In this document: positions 10,142 to 17,385 of the stretch, one piece after another
Position numbering within the stretch: the first letter of the stretch is position 1
Layout: every line of letters begins with the position of its first letter
Source: Helicobacter sp. 13S00401-1
GTDB lineage: Bacteria > Campylobacterota > Campylobacteria > Campylobacterales > Helicobacteraceae
Direction: 5' to 3'
Length of the DNA: 64,000 nucleotides
NCBI RefSeq assembly: GCF_002272925.1
Contig: NZ_MLAR01000008.1
Coordinates: forward strand, 23,536-87,535
The notes under the pieces: generated by a model
The model's input: the letters and a program-made list of their open reading frames with translations, nothing else
Told to the model about the DNA's origin: nothing
The model's database searches: none
Position numbers and translations under genes: made by a program

Positions 10142-11416
10142 TTACATATTTTGAACTATCTTTTTCATGAAAAGATTACTACTATCTATCTTTAATACCT
10201 CAGAATCTAACTCTGCTTTTAATTTCTTAGCTAGCTTGTTAAACTCAGCTTTTTGCTTTTTATTAAGCTCAACTCTAGCTGTTTTAATACGGCCTAGTGG
10301 GTCTACTGGAACGCCATTTTTATAAACTCCAAAATGTAGATGAGGCCCAGTGCTAAGACCAGTAGAACCAACTGTGCCAATTATAGTGCCTTGTTTTACA
10401 TAGCGCCCAGCTCTAGTTAGAATCTTATGCATATGAGCATATAAAGTCTTTATACCATCATTATGGGCTATTTCTACAACATTCCCATATCCGCCTTTAA
10501 CCCCAGCAAAAATCACACGCCCATCAGCTGCAGCGTGGATTGGCGTACCAACATTTGCCGCAAAATCAACTCCATAATGAGGCCTTATAATCCCTAAGAT
10601 TGGATGTCTTCTGCCATAAGAAAACTTTGAGCTTATACGTCTATACTTAACTGGTGTGATAAGCAAGAAGTTAGTCATCTCCTTGCCTTGCAAGTTGTAG
10701 TACTTATCATGAAAGTTTATTAAGTAGTTTGGCTGCTTGTTTGTTTCCATCATGGCTATTTTGATATTAGGCTGGCCAAACTGCCTTCCTAGTCTATATT
10801 TTCTTTCATATATAACTGCTAGTACATCATCTTTGGCTATGTACTTTTTAAAATTAACGTTGTTTTTATAAGCACTTATAAACTCTCCAGCTAAGGCTTT
10901 ATCGCCTGTTGCGTCTAATAAGTCTTGATAAGGTGTGTGCTGTACTTTTAGGGCTATAACTTCATCTTTTACTATGTAGTTTATAGGGATAATAGAAAGT
11001 TTATAAGAGCCATCGCTATAGTTTATGTAGATTTGTGCGTTTTCGCTTATAGGTATAAAGGCTTGGATAAGCTTTCCACTACTATCTTTTAGCATATAGT
11101 AGTTAGCCCCTGCATAAATCTCAGCTACAAGCTCTTTATCTTCAACTGGTAGGTTGTAGTAGAGAGACTGTGGAATCTGATATCTATCAAGAAAGTTAAG
11201 TAAGCTTATACCATCATCCCATTTAGCACGAGTGCCAACTGTGGATATAAACTTATATTTGCCATTGCTATCTATATCTAAAGAGGCCTTGTTAAAAAAG
11301 TCTGTCTTATCTGTATCTACGCTGGTACTTTTTTGGCTAGTCTTGGGGCTAGTAACACTAGCTTGTAGGCCTAAAGCACAGGTTAAAAACAGTATAAACA
11401 ACATTTTTTTAAACAT
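10142..11416 (-). CDS. csd3: M23 metallopeptidase Csd3/HdpA (peptidoglycan DD-endo/carboxypeptidase)
   Basis: The 424-residue protein has a signal peptide (about 1-19), an N-terminal inhibitory-type region, and a C-terminal LytM/M23 domain. Zinc ligands are visible: HYGVDFA near 280, HMHK, and HLHFG near 360. In H. pylori the orthologue HP0506 trims and cleaves peptidoglycan crosslinks and helps set helical cell shape. It is the first gene of the minus-strand run, and an 11-bp perfect inverted repeat lies just upstream over the likely -10 region. Confidence 0.92.
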   Translation of the reverse strand: MFKKMLFILFLTCALGLQASVTSPKTSQKSTSVDTDKTDFFNKASLDIDSNGKYKFISTVGTRAKWDDGISLLNFLDRYQIPQSLYYNLPVEDKELVAEIYAGANYYMLKDSSGKLIQAFIPISENAQIYINYSDGSYKLSIIPINYIVKDEVIALKVQHTPYQDLLDATGDKALAGEFISAYKNNVNFKKYIAKDDVLAVIYERKYRLGRQFGQPNIKIAMMETNKQPNYLINFHDKYYNLQGKEMTNFLLITPVKYRRISSKFSYGRRHPILGIIRPHYGVDFAANVGTPIHAAADGRVIFAGVKGGYGNVVEIAHNDGIKTLYAHMHKILTRAGRYVKQGTIIGTVGSTGLSTGPHLHFGVYKNGVPVDPLGRIKTARVELNKKQKAEFNKLAKKLKAELDSEVLKIDSSNLFMKKIVQNM

Positions 11417-11450
11417 ATAATCATCCTTAACCTGTTAAATAGACGCACGA

Positions 11451-11482
11451 TTAACATTAATTTCATATACAATTAATGTTAA
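11451..11482. promoter_or_regulatory. Perfect 11-bp inverted repeat, candidate operator between csd3 and a small membrane gene
   Basis: TTAACATTAAT (11451-11461) and its exact complement ATTAATGTTAA (11472-11482) flank a 10-base spacer. Read on the minus strand the spacer is TGTATATGAA, a plausible -10 for csd3 about 45 bases upstream of its ATG. Symmetry, spacing and placement fit a dimeric repressor site. No regulator can be named; it does not match the Fur or NikR consensus. Confidence 0.55.
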
Positions 11483-11524
11483 ATTACAGGTCTTAAGTAT
11501 TGCACATTTTTGTGGATTTAGGAT

Positions 11525-11530
11525 TATACT
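11525..11530 (+). promoter_or_regulatory. -10 element of small membrane gene
   Basis: TATACT lies 47 bases before the small membrane gene's ATG, in an AT-rich region without a clear -35, as is usual for Helicobacter sigma-70 promoters. AAGGAG follows at a good SD distance from the ATG. Confidence 0.45.
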
Positions 11531-11577
11531 TTAATAATGCTTACATCCTTACAACTTAAAAAGGAGTATAAACTCAT

Positions 11578-11757
11578 ATGAAAGACTTTATATACCCAAC
11601 TATCATATTTATAATATTCTTATACGTCTTAGCCTTCATGCTAATTTACACCTATAAAACCGCTCCAACCCCACCAACTTTTATTAACAACAGCACTGGC
11701 ACGGTAAATGTAAAAGATTTACAAAATGAGTTAATAAAACAACTTAAGATAAATTAG
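11578..11757 (+). CDS. Small membrane protein, 59 residues, unknown function
   Basis: Found by reading the frame: ATG with AAGGAG SD, 59 codons, TAG stop. The protein is one membrane helix (about residues 5-27, from FIYPTIIFIIFLYVLAF), then a Pro/Thr hinge (KTAPTPPTF) and a short polar tail ending KQLKIN. I do not recognise the family. It is the first gene of the plus-strand flagellar-regulation group, and its last codons overlap the sigma-28 promoter of flgM, so it may be co-transcribed with flgM from its own promoter. Confidence 0.65.
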   Translation: MKDFIYPTIIFIIFLYVLAFMLIYTYKTAPTPPTFINNSTGTVNVKDLQNELIKQLKIN

Positions 11758-11769
11758 AATATGCCGATA
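11740..11769 (+). promoter_or_regulatory. Sigma-28 (FliA) promoter of flgM
   Basis: GCCGATAT at about 11763 is a near-perfect FliA -10 (consensus GCCGATAA), with TTAA about 15 bases upstream as a weak -35. It starts transcription about 30 bases before flgM. FliA control of its own anti-sigma factor is known for H. pylori flgM. Confidence 0.7.
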
Positions 11770-11801
11770 TATGTACAGTTTATAGAATCTAAGGATGAAC
11801 A

Positions 11802-12029
11802 ATGAGAGTAGGACACAGCGCAAATGGCGTATTTAACGAAGGCTTAACAAAACCACAAGATAAAAAAGTAGAAAACACTAAAGTTGATGAACATATCGCT
11901 GCAAAAAAAGCTAGTGATGAAGTTGCAAGCAACAAAGTAAGTGATATAAAAGAAGCTATAAAAAATGGTACCTATAAAGTTGATATGGATGCCACAGCTG
12001 ATAAGATGGCACAAAGTTTGCTTTCTTAA
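11802..12029 (+). CDS. flgM: Anti-sigma-28 factor FlgM
   Basis: This 75-residue protein holds sigma-28 (FliA) inactive until the hook is complete. The C-terminal FlgM signature is clear: KVSDIKEAIKNGTYKVD, then ATADKMAQSLL. The N-terminal part is polar and probably disordered, as in the family. H. pylori FlgM (HP1122) is similarly short (67). An AAGGA SD precedes the ATG and a sigma-28 promoter lies upstream. The FlgN-like gene follows after 23 bases, repeating the H. pylori pairing, but flgK, next in H. pylori, is absent here. Confidence 0.93.
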   Translation: MRVGHSANGVFNEGLTKPQDKKVENTKVDEHIAAKKASDEVASNKVSDIKEAIKNGTYKVDMDATADKMAQSLLS

Positions 12030-12052
12030 GTTATCAAACTTAAGGAAAACTT

Positions 12053-12478
12053 ATGCTAAAAAACTATCTTGAAGGCGCGATTAAAGACTTGCAAAATCTT
12101 ATAAGCTACACTTATGAAGATATAGAAGACATAAAAGTTGCAAACAACCATAGTATATTTGAACGCAACATTATAAAATCCTCTCTCATAAAAGAGTTCG
12201 AAACTAAAAAAAGTCTTATAGATGACCAGATGGTGCTACTCATGCAGACTAATCCAGACAAACCACTAAGTGAGTTAATAACCCCAGAGATAAGCACTCT
12301 TTTAGTCTCTATGAGGCAAAACCTTGAAGCCCTAAAAGACATCAACACAAGATATGCCAGGATGGTCTTTGCAGTAAGTGAGTTTTATACATCTTTAGTA
12401 GAACAACTTTTCCCAAAAGAAAAAGCAGACTATAAAGGCAGTATGGTACAAAGTAGTCTTTTAAGCCTTCAAGCCTAA
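12053..12478 (+). CDS. FlgN-like flagellar export chaperone
   Basis: The 141-residue protein is mostly helical and charged, with no signal peptide or membrane segment. Size, helical make-up and its place just after flgM match the H. pylori HP1120-type FlgN-like protein, which escorts hook-associated proteins FlgK/FlgL. No short motif proves the call. AAGGAAAA precedes the ATG. A hairpin of inverted GAATCT words follows the stop. Confidence 0.65.
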   Translation: MLKNYLEGAIKDLQNLISYTYEDIEDIKVANNHSIFERNIIKSSLIKEFETKKSLIDDQMVLLMQTNPDKPLSELITPEISTLLVSMRQNLEALKDINTRYARMVFAVSEFYTSLVEQLFPKEKADYKGSMVQSSLLSLQA

Positions 12479-12510
12479 GTTTATAGATCACTTTTTAATA
12501 TTACAAAAAC

Positions 12511-12532
12511 TTGGAATCTTTTTAGATTCCAA
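12511..12532 (+). terminator. Hairpin of inverted GAATCT words after the flgM unit
   Basis: TTGGAATCT (12511-12519) pairs with AGATTCCAA (12524-12532) around a TTTT loop, followed by CTCTTTTT. It lies 33 bases after the FlgN-like stop and fits a rho-independent terminator built from the abundant GAATCT word. Confidence 0.7.
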
Positions 12533-12701
12533 CTCTTTTTAAACATTTATAAAAATCCTTTATCTAAAACTTTATTCTCTTATTTCATAAAAGTACGCAT
12601 ACTAATAGACTATACAAAAGCTTTAAAAAATATACAGAAAAATAAAAAGTAGATAATAAAAAATGAAGTAAAGAAAGCTTAAAAAAGATAGTCAGAAAAG
12701 C

Positions 12702-12720
12702 TAGCTAGTTAAACTAGCTA
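12702..12720 (-). terminator. Hairpin after rpmB
   Basis: TAGCTAGTT and AACTAGCTA form a near-perfect 19-base palindrome about 30 bases past the rpmB stop. Likely a terminator for the minus-strand gene, though without a long U tract. Confidence 0.4.
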
Positions 12721-12750
12721 TACTTAAAACTTACCTAACTTACAAAAAGA

Positions 12751-12948
12751 TTATTTGCTGCCTATCTTTCTTTTGTAAGTTCTTAAAGTTGAAGCTGCAA
12801 CTTTTATCTTAATTCTTGTGCCATCATCTGTCATGATACGTACTGTCCTAAGATTAGGAAGGCTTCTTTTCTTGGTCTTGTTATTGGCGTGGCTTACGTT
12901 GTTTCCACTTAAAACACCCTTGCCACTTAAATCACATCTTCTTGCCAT
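12751..12948 (-). CDS. rpmB: 50S ribosomal protein L28
   Basis: A 65-residue basic ribosomal protein. Family features are [20 protein letters not shown] at the start, [12 protein letters not shown] in the middle and ASTLRTYKR at the end. Length matches H. pylori L28 (62). It appears to be a single-gene unit. Confidence 0.97.
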   Translation of the reverse strand: MARRCDLSGKGVLSGNNVSHANNKTKKRSLPNLRTVRIMTDDGTRIKIKVAASTLRTYKRKIGSK

Positions 12949-12999
12949 TGTGCGTCCTTTGCTGTTTGTTTAACTCTAAAAGCTTCTATTATATCAAAA

Positions 13000-13530
13000 C
13001 TATGCCTTACTTTGCAGTCTCTTTAACTCTTTTTCAAACTTTTTCCGCTTTATGATAGAAAGCTTATCTACAAAGAGTATACCTTCTAAGTGGTCGTTTT
13101 CATGCTGCAAGGCTACTGCTAAAAAATCTTTAGCTTCCATCCTCTTTCGCTCACCAAATCTATCGCTATATTCTAAAACTACACTTTCATATCTTTTTAT
13201 CTCTTCATAAAAACCAGGCACTGATAGGCAACCTTCATTCCACATGATCTCACCTTGCTTATCTATAAAGACTGGATTTATAAACTCTAGCAAGTCTTCT
13301 TTATATTGTATGTCGTCTTCATCTTCATTCTCACTAGGTCTTGGTAGATTAACTATAAAGATTTTTAGAGGCTTTGCTACTTGTATAGCCGCAAGCCCCA
13401 CACCTTTTTTAGCTATCATAGTCTCATACATAGAATCTAAAAATTCATGTAATTCACTATCAAACTTCTCAACCTCTTTTGACTTCTGTCTTAATCTAGT
13501 ATCTGGATATTTGACTATATCTAGTATCAT
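13000..13530 (-). CDS. def: Peptide deformylase
   Basis: Removes the N-formyl group from new proteins with an Fe/Zn centre. All three family motifs are present in its 176 residues: GVGLAAIQV (motif I), EGCLSVPG with the metal-ligand Cys (motif II) and QHENDH with two metal-ligand His and the catalytic Glu (motif III). Length agrees with H. pylori Def (174). A Fur-box-like 18-mer lies about 90 bases upstream of the start. Confidence 0.96.
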   Translation of the reverse strand: MILDIVKYPDTRLRQKSKEVEKFDSELHEFLDSMYETMIAKKGVGLAAIQVAKPLKIFIVNLPRPSENEDEDDIQYKEDLLEFINPVFIDKQGEIMWNEGCLSVPGFYEEIKRYESVVLEYSDRFGERKRMEAKDFLAVALQHENDHLEGILFVDKLSIIKRKKFEKELKRLQSKA

Positions 13531-13620
13531 TTTTAAACCTTCACCTTTAACTTAAAGCTTTTTAACTTCGTATTTTAAGGTATATTATAAAACTAATACA
13601 AGACTTTAAGCTAAGTTAGT

Positions 13621-13638
13621 GATAAAAATTATCATTTA
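13621..13638. promoter_or_regulatory. Fur-box-like 18-mer upstream of def
   Basis: GATAAAAATTATCATTTA resembles the GATAAT-type half-sites of Fur boxes. The identical 18-mer recurs at 39404-39421 in front of the tandem lipoproteins. Chance identity of 18 bases is unlikely even in AT-rich DNA, so a shared regulator is plausible. That it is Fur is inference. Confidence 0.4.
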
Positions 13639-13671
13639 TGTATCTATTAAGGCTTAATTATGCAAACTCTT

Positions 13672-13687
13672 AAGGCTATAAAGCCTT
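13672..13687 (-). terminator. Short hairpin after the amidase gene
   Basis: AAGGCT and AGCCTT are separated by ATAA, about 30 bases beyond the amidase stop. The stem is short and there is no U tract, so this is weak. Confidence 0.3.
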
Positions 13688-13715
13688 ACTTATAAGACTT
13701 TATAGCTAGCAATAC

Positions 13716-15299
13716 TTAACTAAACACAAAAGGCATTTTTGCATTACGCTCTATAACTTCACCTACTTCAAAACATATATCCTCTCTAAACTCATCTGCA
13801 ACTATCTGCACACCTTCAGGGATATTACCTAGACTACCTTTGCGCAGGCCTGTAGGCACACTCATTATAGGAAGACCTAGTGTAGTTGTTGCCATTAGTG
13901 GGGACTGTATCTCCATAATGTGTTTCATAACACTAGGACCTTTTGTATCTTCTCCCCAAAGCATAGGATCTTCTAAAGAGACAGGCAGCATCAAAGCGTG
14001 ATACTTTTCAAAAAGCACACGCATATTTCTACGTAAAGTCTCTCTGTTTGCTATAGCCATCATGTACTGACCCATATCTGTTTTTGGAGTGTTAGCTATC
14101 ATAGATTTAACAGCACTTAACACTTCTTTAGAGCCCACTTTTTTAACTTCAGGAAGCATAAAAAGACTAACTTCATTCATAACTACCCTAGCCCATATAT
14201 CCATAGCTTCTGTTAAAAATGGTAAGGAGATAGGCTCTATGATGTAGCCTTCTTTACTAAGCCAAGTGGCAGTTTTTTTAAGGTTATCTTTAATAGCAGA
14301 ATCCATTTTTAAACCCGGATAATCCATAAGCACACCTATTATCTTAGTGTCAACCTTAAAGTCTTTTTCCTTAAAAGCAACATCTACACTATTAGGATCA
14401 AACACACTTGCTTTTGCTAATCCTCTAAATCCCATCTCACAGTCCCTCACACTTCTAGCTAGTGGGCCATCTACAGTAAAAAACTGTGCTGAGAAAGTCT
14501 TTTGATCTGGACTTGAAGGGTTAAATCTAGGCACGCGACCTGGCGTTGTACGCAAACCCACACAACCACAAGCATAAGCTGGATAGCGTATAGAGCCTGC
14601 TATGTCATTACCATGAGCGATAAAGCCCATGCCACTTGTTGTAGCTGAAGCTGCCCCACCACTTGAGCCCCCACAAGTTATAGCTTTATTCCAAGGGTTG
14701 AGTGTCTTGCCAAAGAGGGGATTTTCTGTAAACCAGCGGAAAGTAAACTCAGGAACATTAGATACTCCAACTATTATCGCACCATCTCTTACTACGTTTT
14801 CCACTAGGGCTGCATTATGTTTTGAGATGTTATTTTTAAAAGCCACTATGCCATCTGTGTTAGCAACTCCTTTTACATCAGTGTTATTTTTAATGCTAAT
14901 AGGCACGCCATGAAGTGGAGAAAGATAGATTCCTTTTGCTAATAACTCATCTGCATAACGCGCATTAGCAAGGGCTTCTTTTTCTAAAACAAAGGCTAAA
15001 GAGTTATACTTTTTATTAGCCACCTTTATGCGTTCAATCACGCTTTTTGTCACTTCAACGCTTGATACCTTCTTATTTCTAATAGCATAGGCTACTTGGT
15101 AAGCATCCCACTGCCACATAGGAGTACTAGGCAGTTCTAGCTTAGCTTCTCCCATAGACCTAGTAGAATCTTTGCTAGTCATGCTTGACATTTTAGTGGC
15201 ACTTGATGAAGAGTTTAAATCCTTAGCAAAAGCGGTACTTGCAAGCAATGAAGCACCTACTCCAAGTGATCCTAGTTTTATAAATCCACGTCTATCCAT
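13716..15299 (-). CDS. Tat-exported amidase-signature hydrolase
   Basis: An amidase-signature enzyme of about 527 residues. The N-terminus MDRRGFIKLGSLGVGASLLA is a twin-arginine signal, so it is exported folded to the periplasm. Catalytic parts are the Lys in GVPISIKNN (near 133) and the Gly/Ser loop CGGSSGGAASATTSGMG with the cis-Ser and nucleophile Ser (GNDIAGSIRYPA). I start at the second ATG (15299) because the SD AAAAGG abuts the first ATG at 15305 but sits six bases from the second. The substrate is unknown; the family cleaves many amides. The gene stands alone beside an 835-base gap rich in repeats. Confidence 0.85.
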   Translation of the reverse strand: MDRRGFIKLGSLGVGASLLASTAFAKDLNSSSSATKMSSMTSKDSTRSMGEAKLELPSTPMWQWDAYQVAYAIRNKKVSSVEVTKSVIERIKVANKKYNSLAFVLEKEALANARYADELLAKGIYLSPLHGVPISIKNNTDVKGVANTDGIVAFKNNISKHNAALVENVVRDGAIIVGVSNVPEFTFRWFTENPLFGKTLNPWNKAITCGGSSGGAASATTSGMGFIAHGNDIAGSIRYPAYACGCVGLRTTPGRVPRFNPSSPDQKTFSAQFFTVDGPLARSVRDCEMGFRGLAKASVFDPNSVDVAFKEKDFKVDTKIIGVLMDYPGLKMDSAIKDNLKKTATWLSKEGYIIEPISLPFLTEAMDIWARVVMNEVSLFMLPEVKKVGSKEVLSAVKSMIANTPKTDMGQYMMAIANRETLRRNMRVLFEKYHALMLPVSLEDPMLWGEDTKGPSVMKHIMEIQSPLMATTTLGLPIMSVPTGLRKGSLGNIPEGVQIVADEFREDICFEVGEVIERNAKMPFVFS

Positions 15300-15563
15300 A
15301 ATCATCCTTTTACCATCACCCTTTTGGGCAAGATGTATGTACTAGTGTAATCTTTTAGTGTTTAGATTCTGTGGAGTTTATATAAAAAGTTCTTAAGCTT
15401 TTAGATTTTTAAAAAGACTGTCTAGAAAAGATTATATTTTCAAGAAAGCTAAGGTTTTGGCTTGATACTAGATGCGTAGTGCCTTGTAGTTTTTCACCAG
15501 TTAATATACACAAACCAAACAATAACACGCAGTGCTGTCATGGCAAAAGGTAAAGTCTTGTGG

Positions 15564-15614
15564 CAATGACAGATTGCAAAGATTACAAGAAAAAGTAATA
15601 CTGCCTATGCTATA
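15564..15614 (+). repeat. Dispersed repeat A, copy 1
   Basis: About 51 bases beginning CAATGACAGATT and ending TGCCTATGCTATA. It aligns at roughly three-quarters identity with 23003-23055, sharing CAAAGATTA, the A-rich middle and TGCCTAT. Both copies are intergenic and each is near a copy of repeat B. Confidence 0.6.
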
Positions 15615-15727
15615 CAATCATTTCCAATAGGCAGTTCCAATTTCTTTATACTATTAGCTAGCTTTTATCCCAACGCTTTCTTTTTCGCACTGTTTATTAT
15701 TTGTGTGCTTTTTAAGCAAAGTGCAAG

Positions 15728-15818
15728 CTTCCTTGAAGAGGGAGGGGGGATTATCCCCTCCTCACTCCCGCAAAGCCTGCGAAAGTATAAGCTTCCTTGA
15801 AAACGAAGTTTCCTTGAA
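15728..15818. repeat. GC-rich patch with triple CTTCCTTGAA word
   Basis: CTTCCTTGAA occurs at 15728-15737 and 15792-15801, with TTTCCTTGAA at 15809-15818. Between the first two lies GGGGA / TCCCC pairing within a run of G then C, far above local GC. Function unknown; it looks like part of a mobile or dispersed repeat rather than a gene. Confidence 0.45.
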
Positions 15819-15887
15819 AAATCACGCGCTCGCACTACTGCTTCTTTTTTTTCATGATTTTTATCACCACGAAACAAAGCGAGAATA

Positions 15888-15918
15888 CCTTTGGCTTAAA
15901 AAATTATAATTATTGAAG
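15888..15918 (+). repeat. Dispersed repeat B, copy 1
   Basis: A 31-base string from CCTTTGGCTT to ATTATTGAAG that is identical, inverted, at 22810-22840. Weaker similarity continues for about 40 more bases on the 3' side, to AAAAACGA. Intergenic in both places. Confidence 0.8.
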
Positions 15919-16085
15919 GTTTAATTGTATATAGATAGCTATCAAAAACGATCCTATAAGAAATCAATCTTATTAGTTTAAAAACTGCTATCAAAATAAG
16001 TAATGTGATGTGAAAAAAGTAAAAGTAGAATGTTTAAAAAATGGGGCGGAGGGGCTAATCTTAAGCCGTTTAAAAAGCTTTTGTA

Positions 16086-16114
16086 AAAAGACTACGCTTT
16101 GAACGCAGTCTTTT
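16086..16114 (-). terminator. Rho-independent terminator of the L20 operon
   Basis: AAAAGACT and AGTCTTTT form an 8-bp stem with extra C-G pairs inside. On the minus strand it ends in a run of T. It lies about 30 bases after the rplT stop. Confidence 0.75.
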
Positions 16115-16140
16115 CATCTTATAGTGTTATAAAAAACGCT

Positions 16141-16494
16141 TTATTTTATAGCAGCCTTAGCCTTTGCTACGATGCTTGCAAAAAGTGCTGGGTCATTCAT
16201 AGCCATATCAGCTAATACTTTCCTGTCTAACTCGATATTTGCTAGCTTTAAGGCGTGCATAAATCTTGAGTAGTTTATGTCATTCATCTTGCAAGCTGCA
16301 TTAATCCTTGTAATCCAAAGAGATCTAAAGTTTCTTTTCTTTTGTTTTCTATCACGGAAGGCATAGTACATACTTCTTTCAAGCTGTTCTTTTGCCTTTC
16401 TAAAGTGCTTTCTTCTTCCGCTAAAAAAACCTCTAGCAAGCTTTAAGATCTTCTTATGTCGTCTTCTTCTGACAACGCCTGTCTTTACTCTCAT
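16141..16494 (-). CDS. rplT: 50S ribosomal protein L20
   Basis: A 117-residue very basic protein needed for early 50S assembly. Typical segments are [51 protein letters not shown] and [17 protein letters not shown]. Last gene of the thrS-infC-rpmI-rplT unit, as in many bacteria. Confidence 0.98.
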   Translation of the reverse strand: MRVKTGVVRRRRHKKILKLARGFFSGRRKHFRKAKEQLERSMYYAFRDRKQKKRNFRSLWITRINAACKMNDINYSRFMHALKLANIELDRKVLADMAMNDPALFASIVAKAKAAIK

Positions 16495-16604
16495 TTCGTT
16501 TCCTTTCTTTACCTTATAGTGATACTAGGTGAAGTGCTTATAAAAGCACAAACTTTCCTTTATTAAAAAGGGTAGGTGGCCTTACACTAGTTTAAGTGTT
16601 TAAT

Positions 16605-16799
16605 CTATCTCATACAGAGTAGATTTTTTACAGAATCTAGATTTGTCTTATCTACGTAATGCGGTGCATTTAAGTTAGCTTTACGCTTATGACTTTTTTT
16701 AGTCAAGATATGACTTTTGAAAGCACTACCACGCTTAATAAGATTTTTTTTGACCTTAAAGCGTTTCGCAGCGCCTCTGTTAGTTTTCATCTTTGGCAT
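16605..16799 (-). CDS. rpmI: 50S ribosomal protein L35
   Basis: A 64-residue basic protein with the family start [16 protein letters not shown] and [17 protein letters not shown]. It overlaps the end of infC by 20 bases, which implies translational coupling, and precedes rplT by 110 bases. Confidence 0.97.
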   Translation of the reverse strand: MPKMKTNRGAAKRFKVKKNLIKRGSAFKSHILTKKSHKRKANLNAPHYVDKTNLDSVKNLLCMR

Positions 16800-17385
16800 T
16801 GTCTTCTCCTTTCGTAAGTTGGATGCTATTAAAAGCTTCTTCGCTCTTTTTTTCTTCTTTTTTAGATTCTTTTTGCTCTTTATTTGGAAGCATTAAGACA
16901 TTAACATAGCGCCCTTCAACTTTGGGCTCTTTGTCCATGTGAGAGATATCTTCTACTAGGGCTATAACTTTTCTTATCACAGCAAAGCCAGCACTTGGAT
17001 CACCCATCTCCCGTCCACGCAAAAAGACTTTAAACTTAACATGCTTTCCATCATTTAAAAACTCTATGGCATGTTTAACTTTGTAGTTAATATCATTTTG
17101 TGCTATATGGGTTGAAAGTTTAATCTCTTTTACTTCAATTTGCTTTTGTTTTTTCCTGGCTTCTTTTTGCTTTTTTTCTGCTTGATACTTAAATTTACCA
17201 TAGTTCATGATCTTGCATACTGGTGGTTTAGCATTAGCAGATATACAAACCAAGTCAAGTCCTGCTTCCCTTGCAAGCTTTAAAGCCTCATAAGAGCTTA
17301 TAAGACCTTTTGGTGTGCCATTTTCGTCTATGCATCTAACTTGCTCGAATCTTATATCTTCATTTATTAATGCTTCTTCTTTCAA
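16780..17385 (-). CDS. infC: Translation initiation factor IF-3
   Basis: The 201-residue factor prevents 30S-50S joining and checks start codons. The N-domain has [12 protein letters not shown] and [15 protein letters not shown]; the C-domain has [13 protein letters not shown] and FRGREM-like [10 protein letters not shown]. The last 30 residues are a Lys/Glu-rich tail beyond the usual end. The start is TTG, overlapping the thrS stop as TTGA, with GAGG upstream. A non-ATG start is usual for infC, since IF-3 represses weak-start codons on its own message. Confidence 0.97.
   Translation of the reverse strand: MKEEALINEDIRFEQVRCIDENGTPKGLISSYEALKLAREAGLDLVCISANAKPPVCKIMNYGKFKYQAEKKQKEARKKQKQIEVKEIKLSTHIAQNDINYKVKHAIEFLNDGKHVKFKVFLRGREMGDPSAGFAVIRKVIALVEDISHMDKEPKVEGRYVNVLMLPNKEQKESKKEEKKSEEAFNSIQLTKGEDNAKDEN

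Larger units (their letters stand above)
15300..16140. other. Long intergenic stretch with repeats, no convincing gene
   Basis: Over 800 bases separate the amidase from the L20 operon. It holds repeat copies at 15564-15614 and 15888-15918, a GC-rich patch near 15735-15820 with three copies of a CTTCCTTGAA-like word, and the L20 terminator at 16086. Two overlapping open frames (15665-15877 minus, 15703-15909 plus) have no SD and unlikely composition, and I do not call them. Confidence 0.6.

Noticed and set aside
15299..15305. Amidase start at the first ATG (15305)
   Set aside because: The SD abuts that ATG; the second ATG has proper spacing and gives a cleaner twin-arginine signal.
15665..15909. 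Two overlapping open frames on opposite strands (70 and 68 codons)
   Set aside because: No SD, odd composition driven by the GC-rich patch and repeats, and neither looks like a protein; more likely a repeat read as genes.
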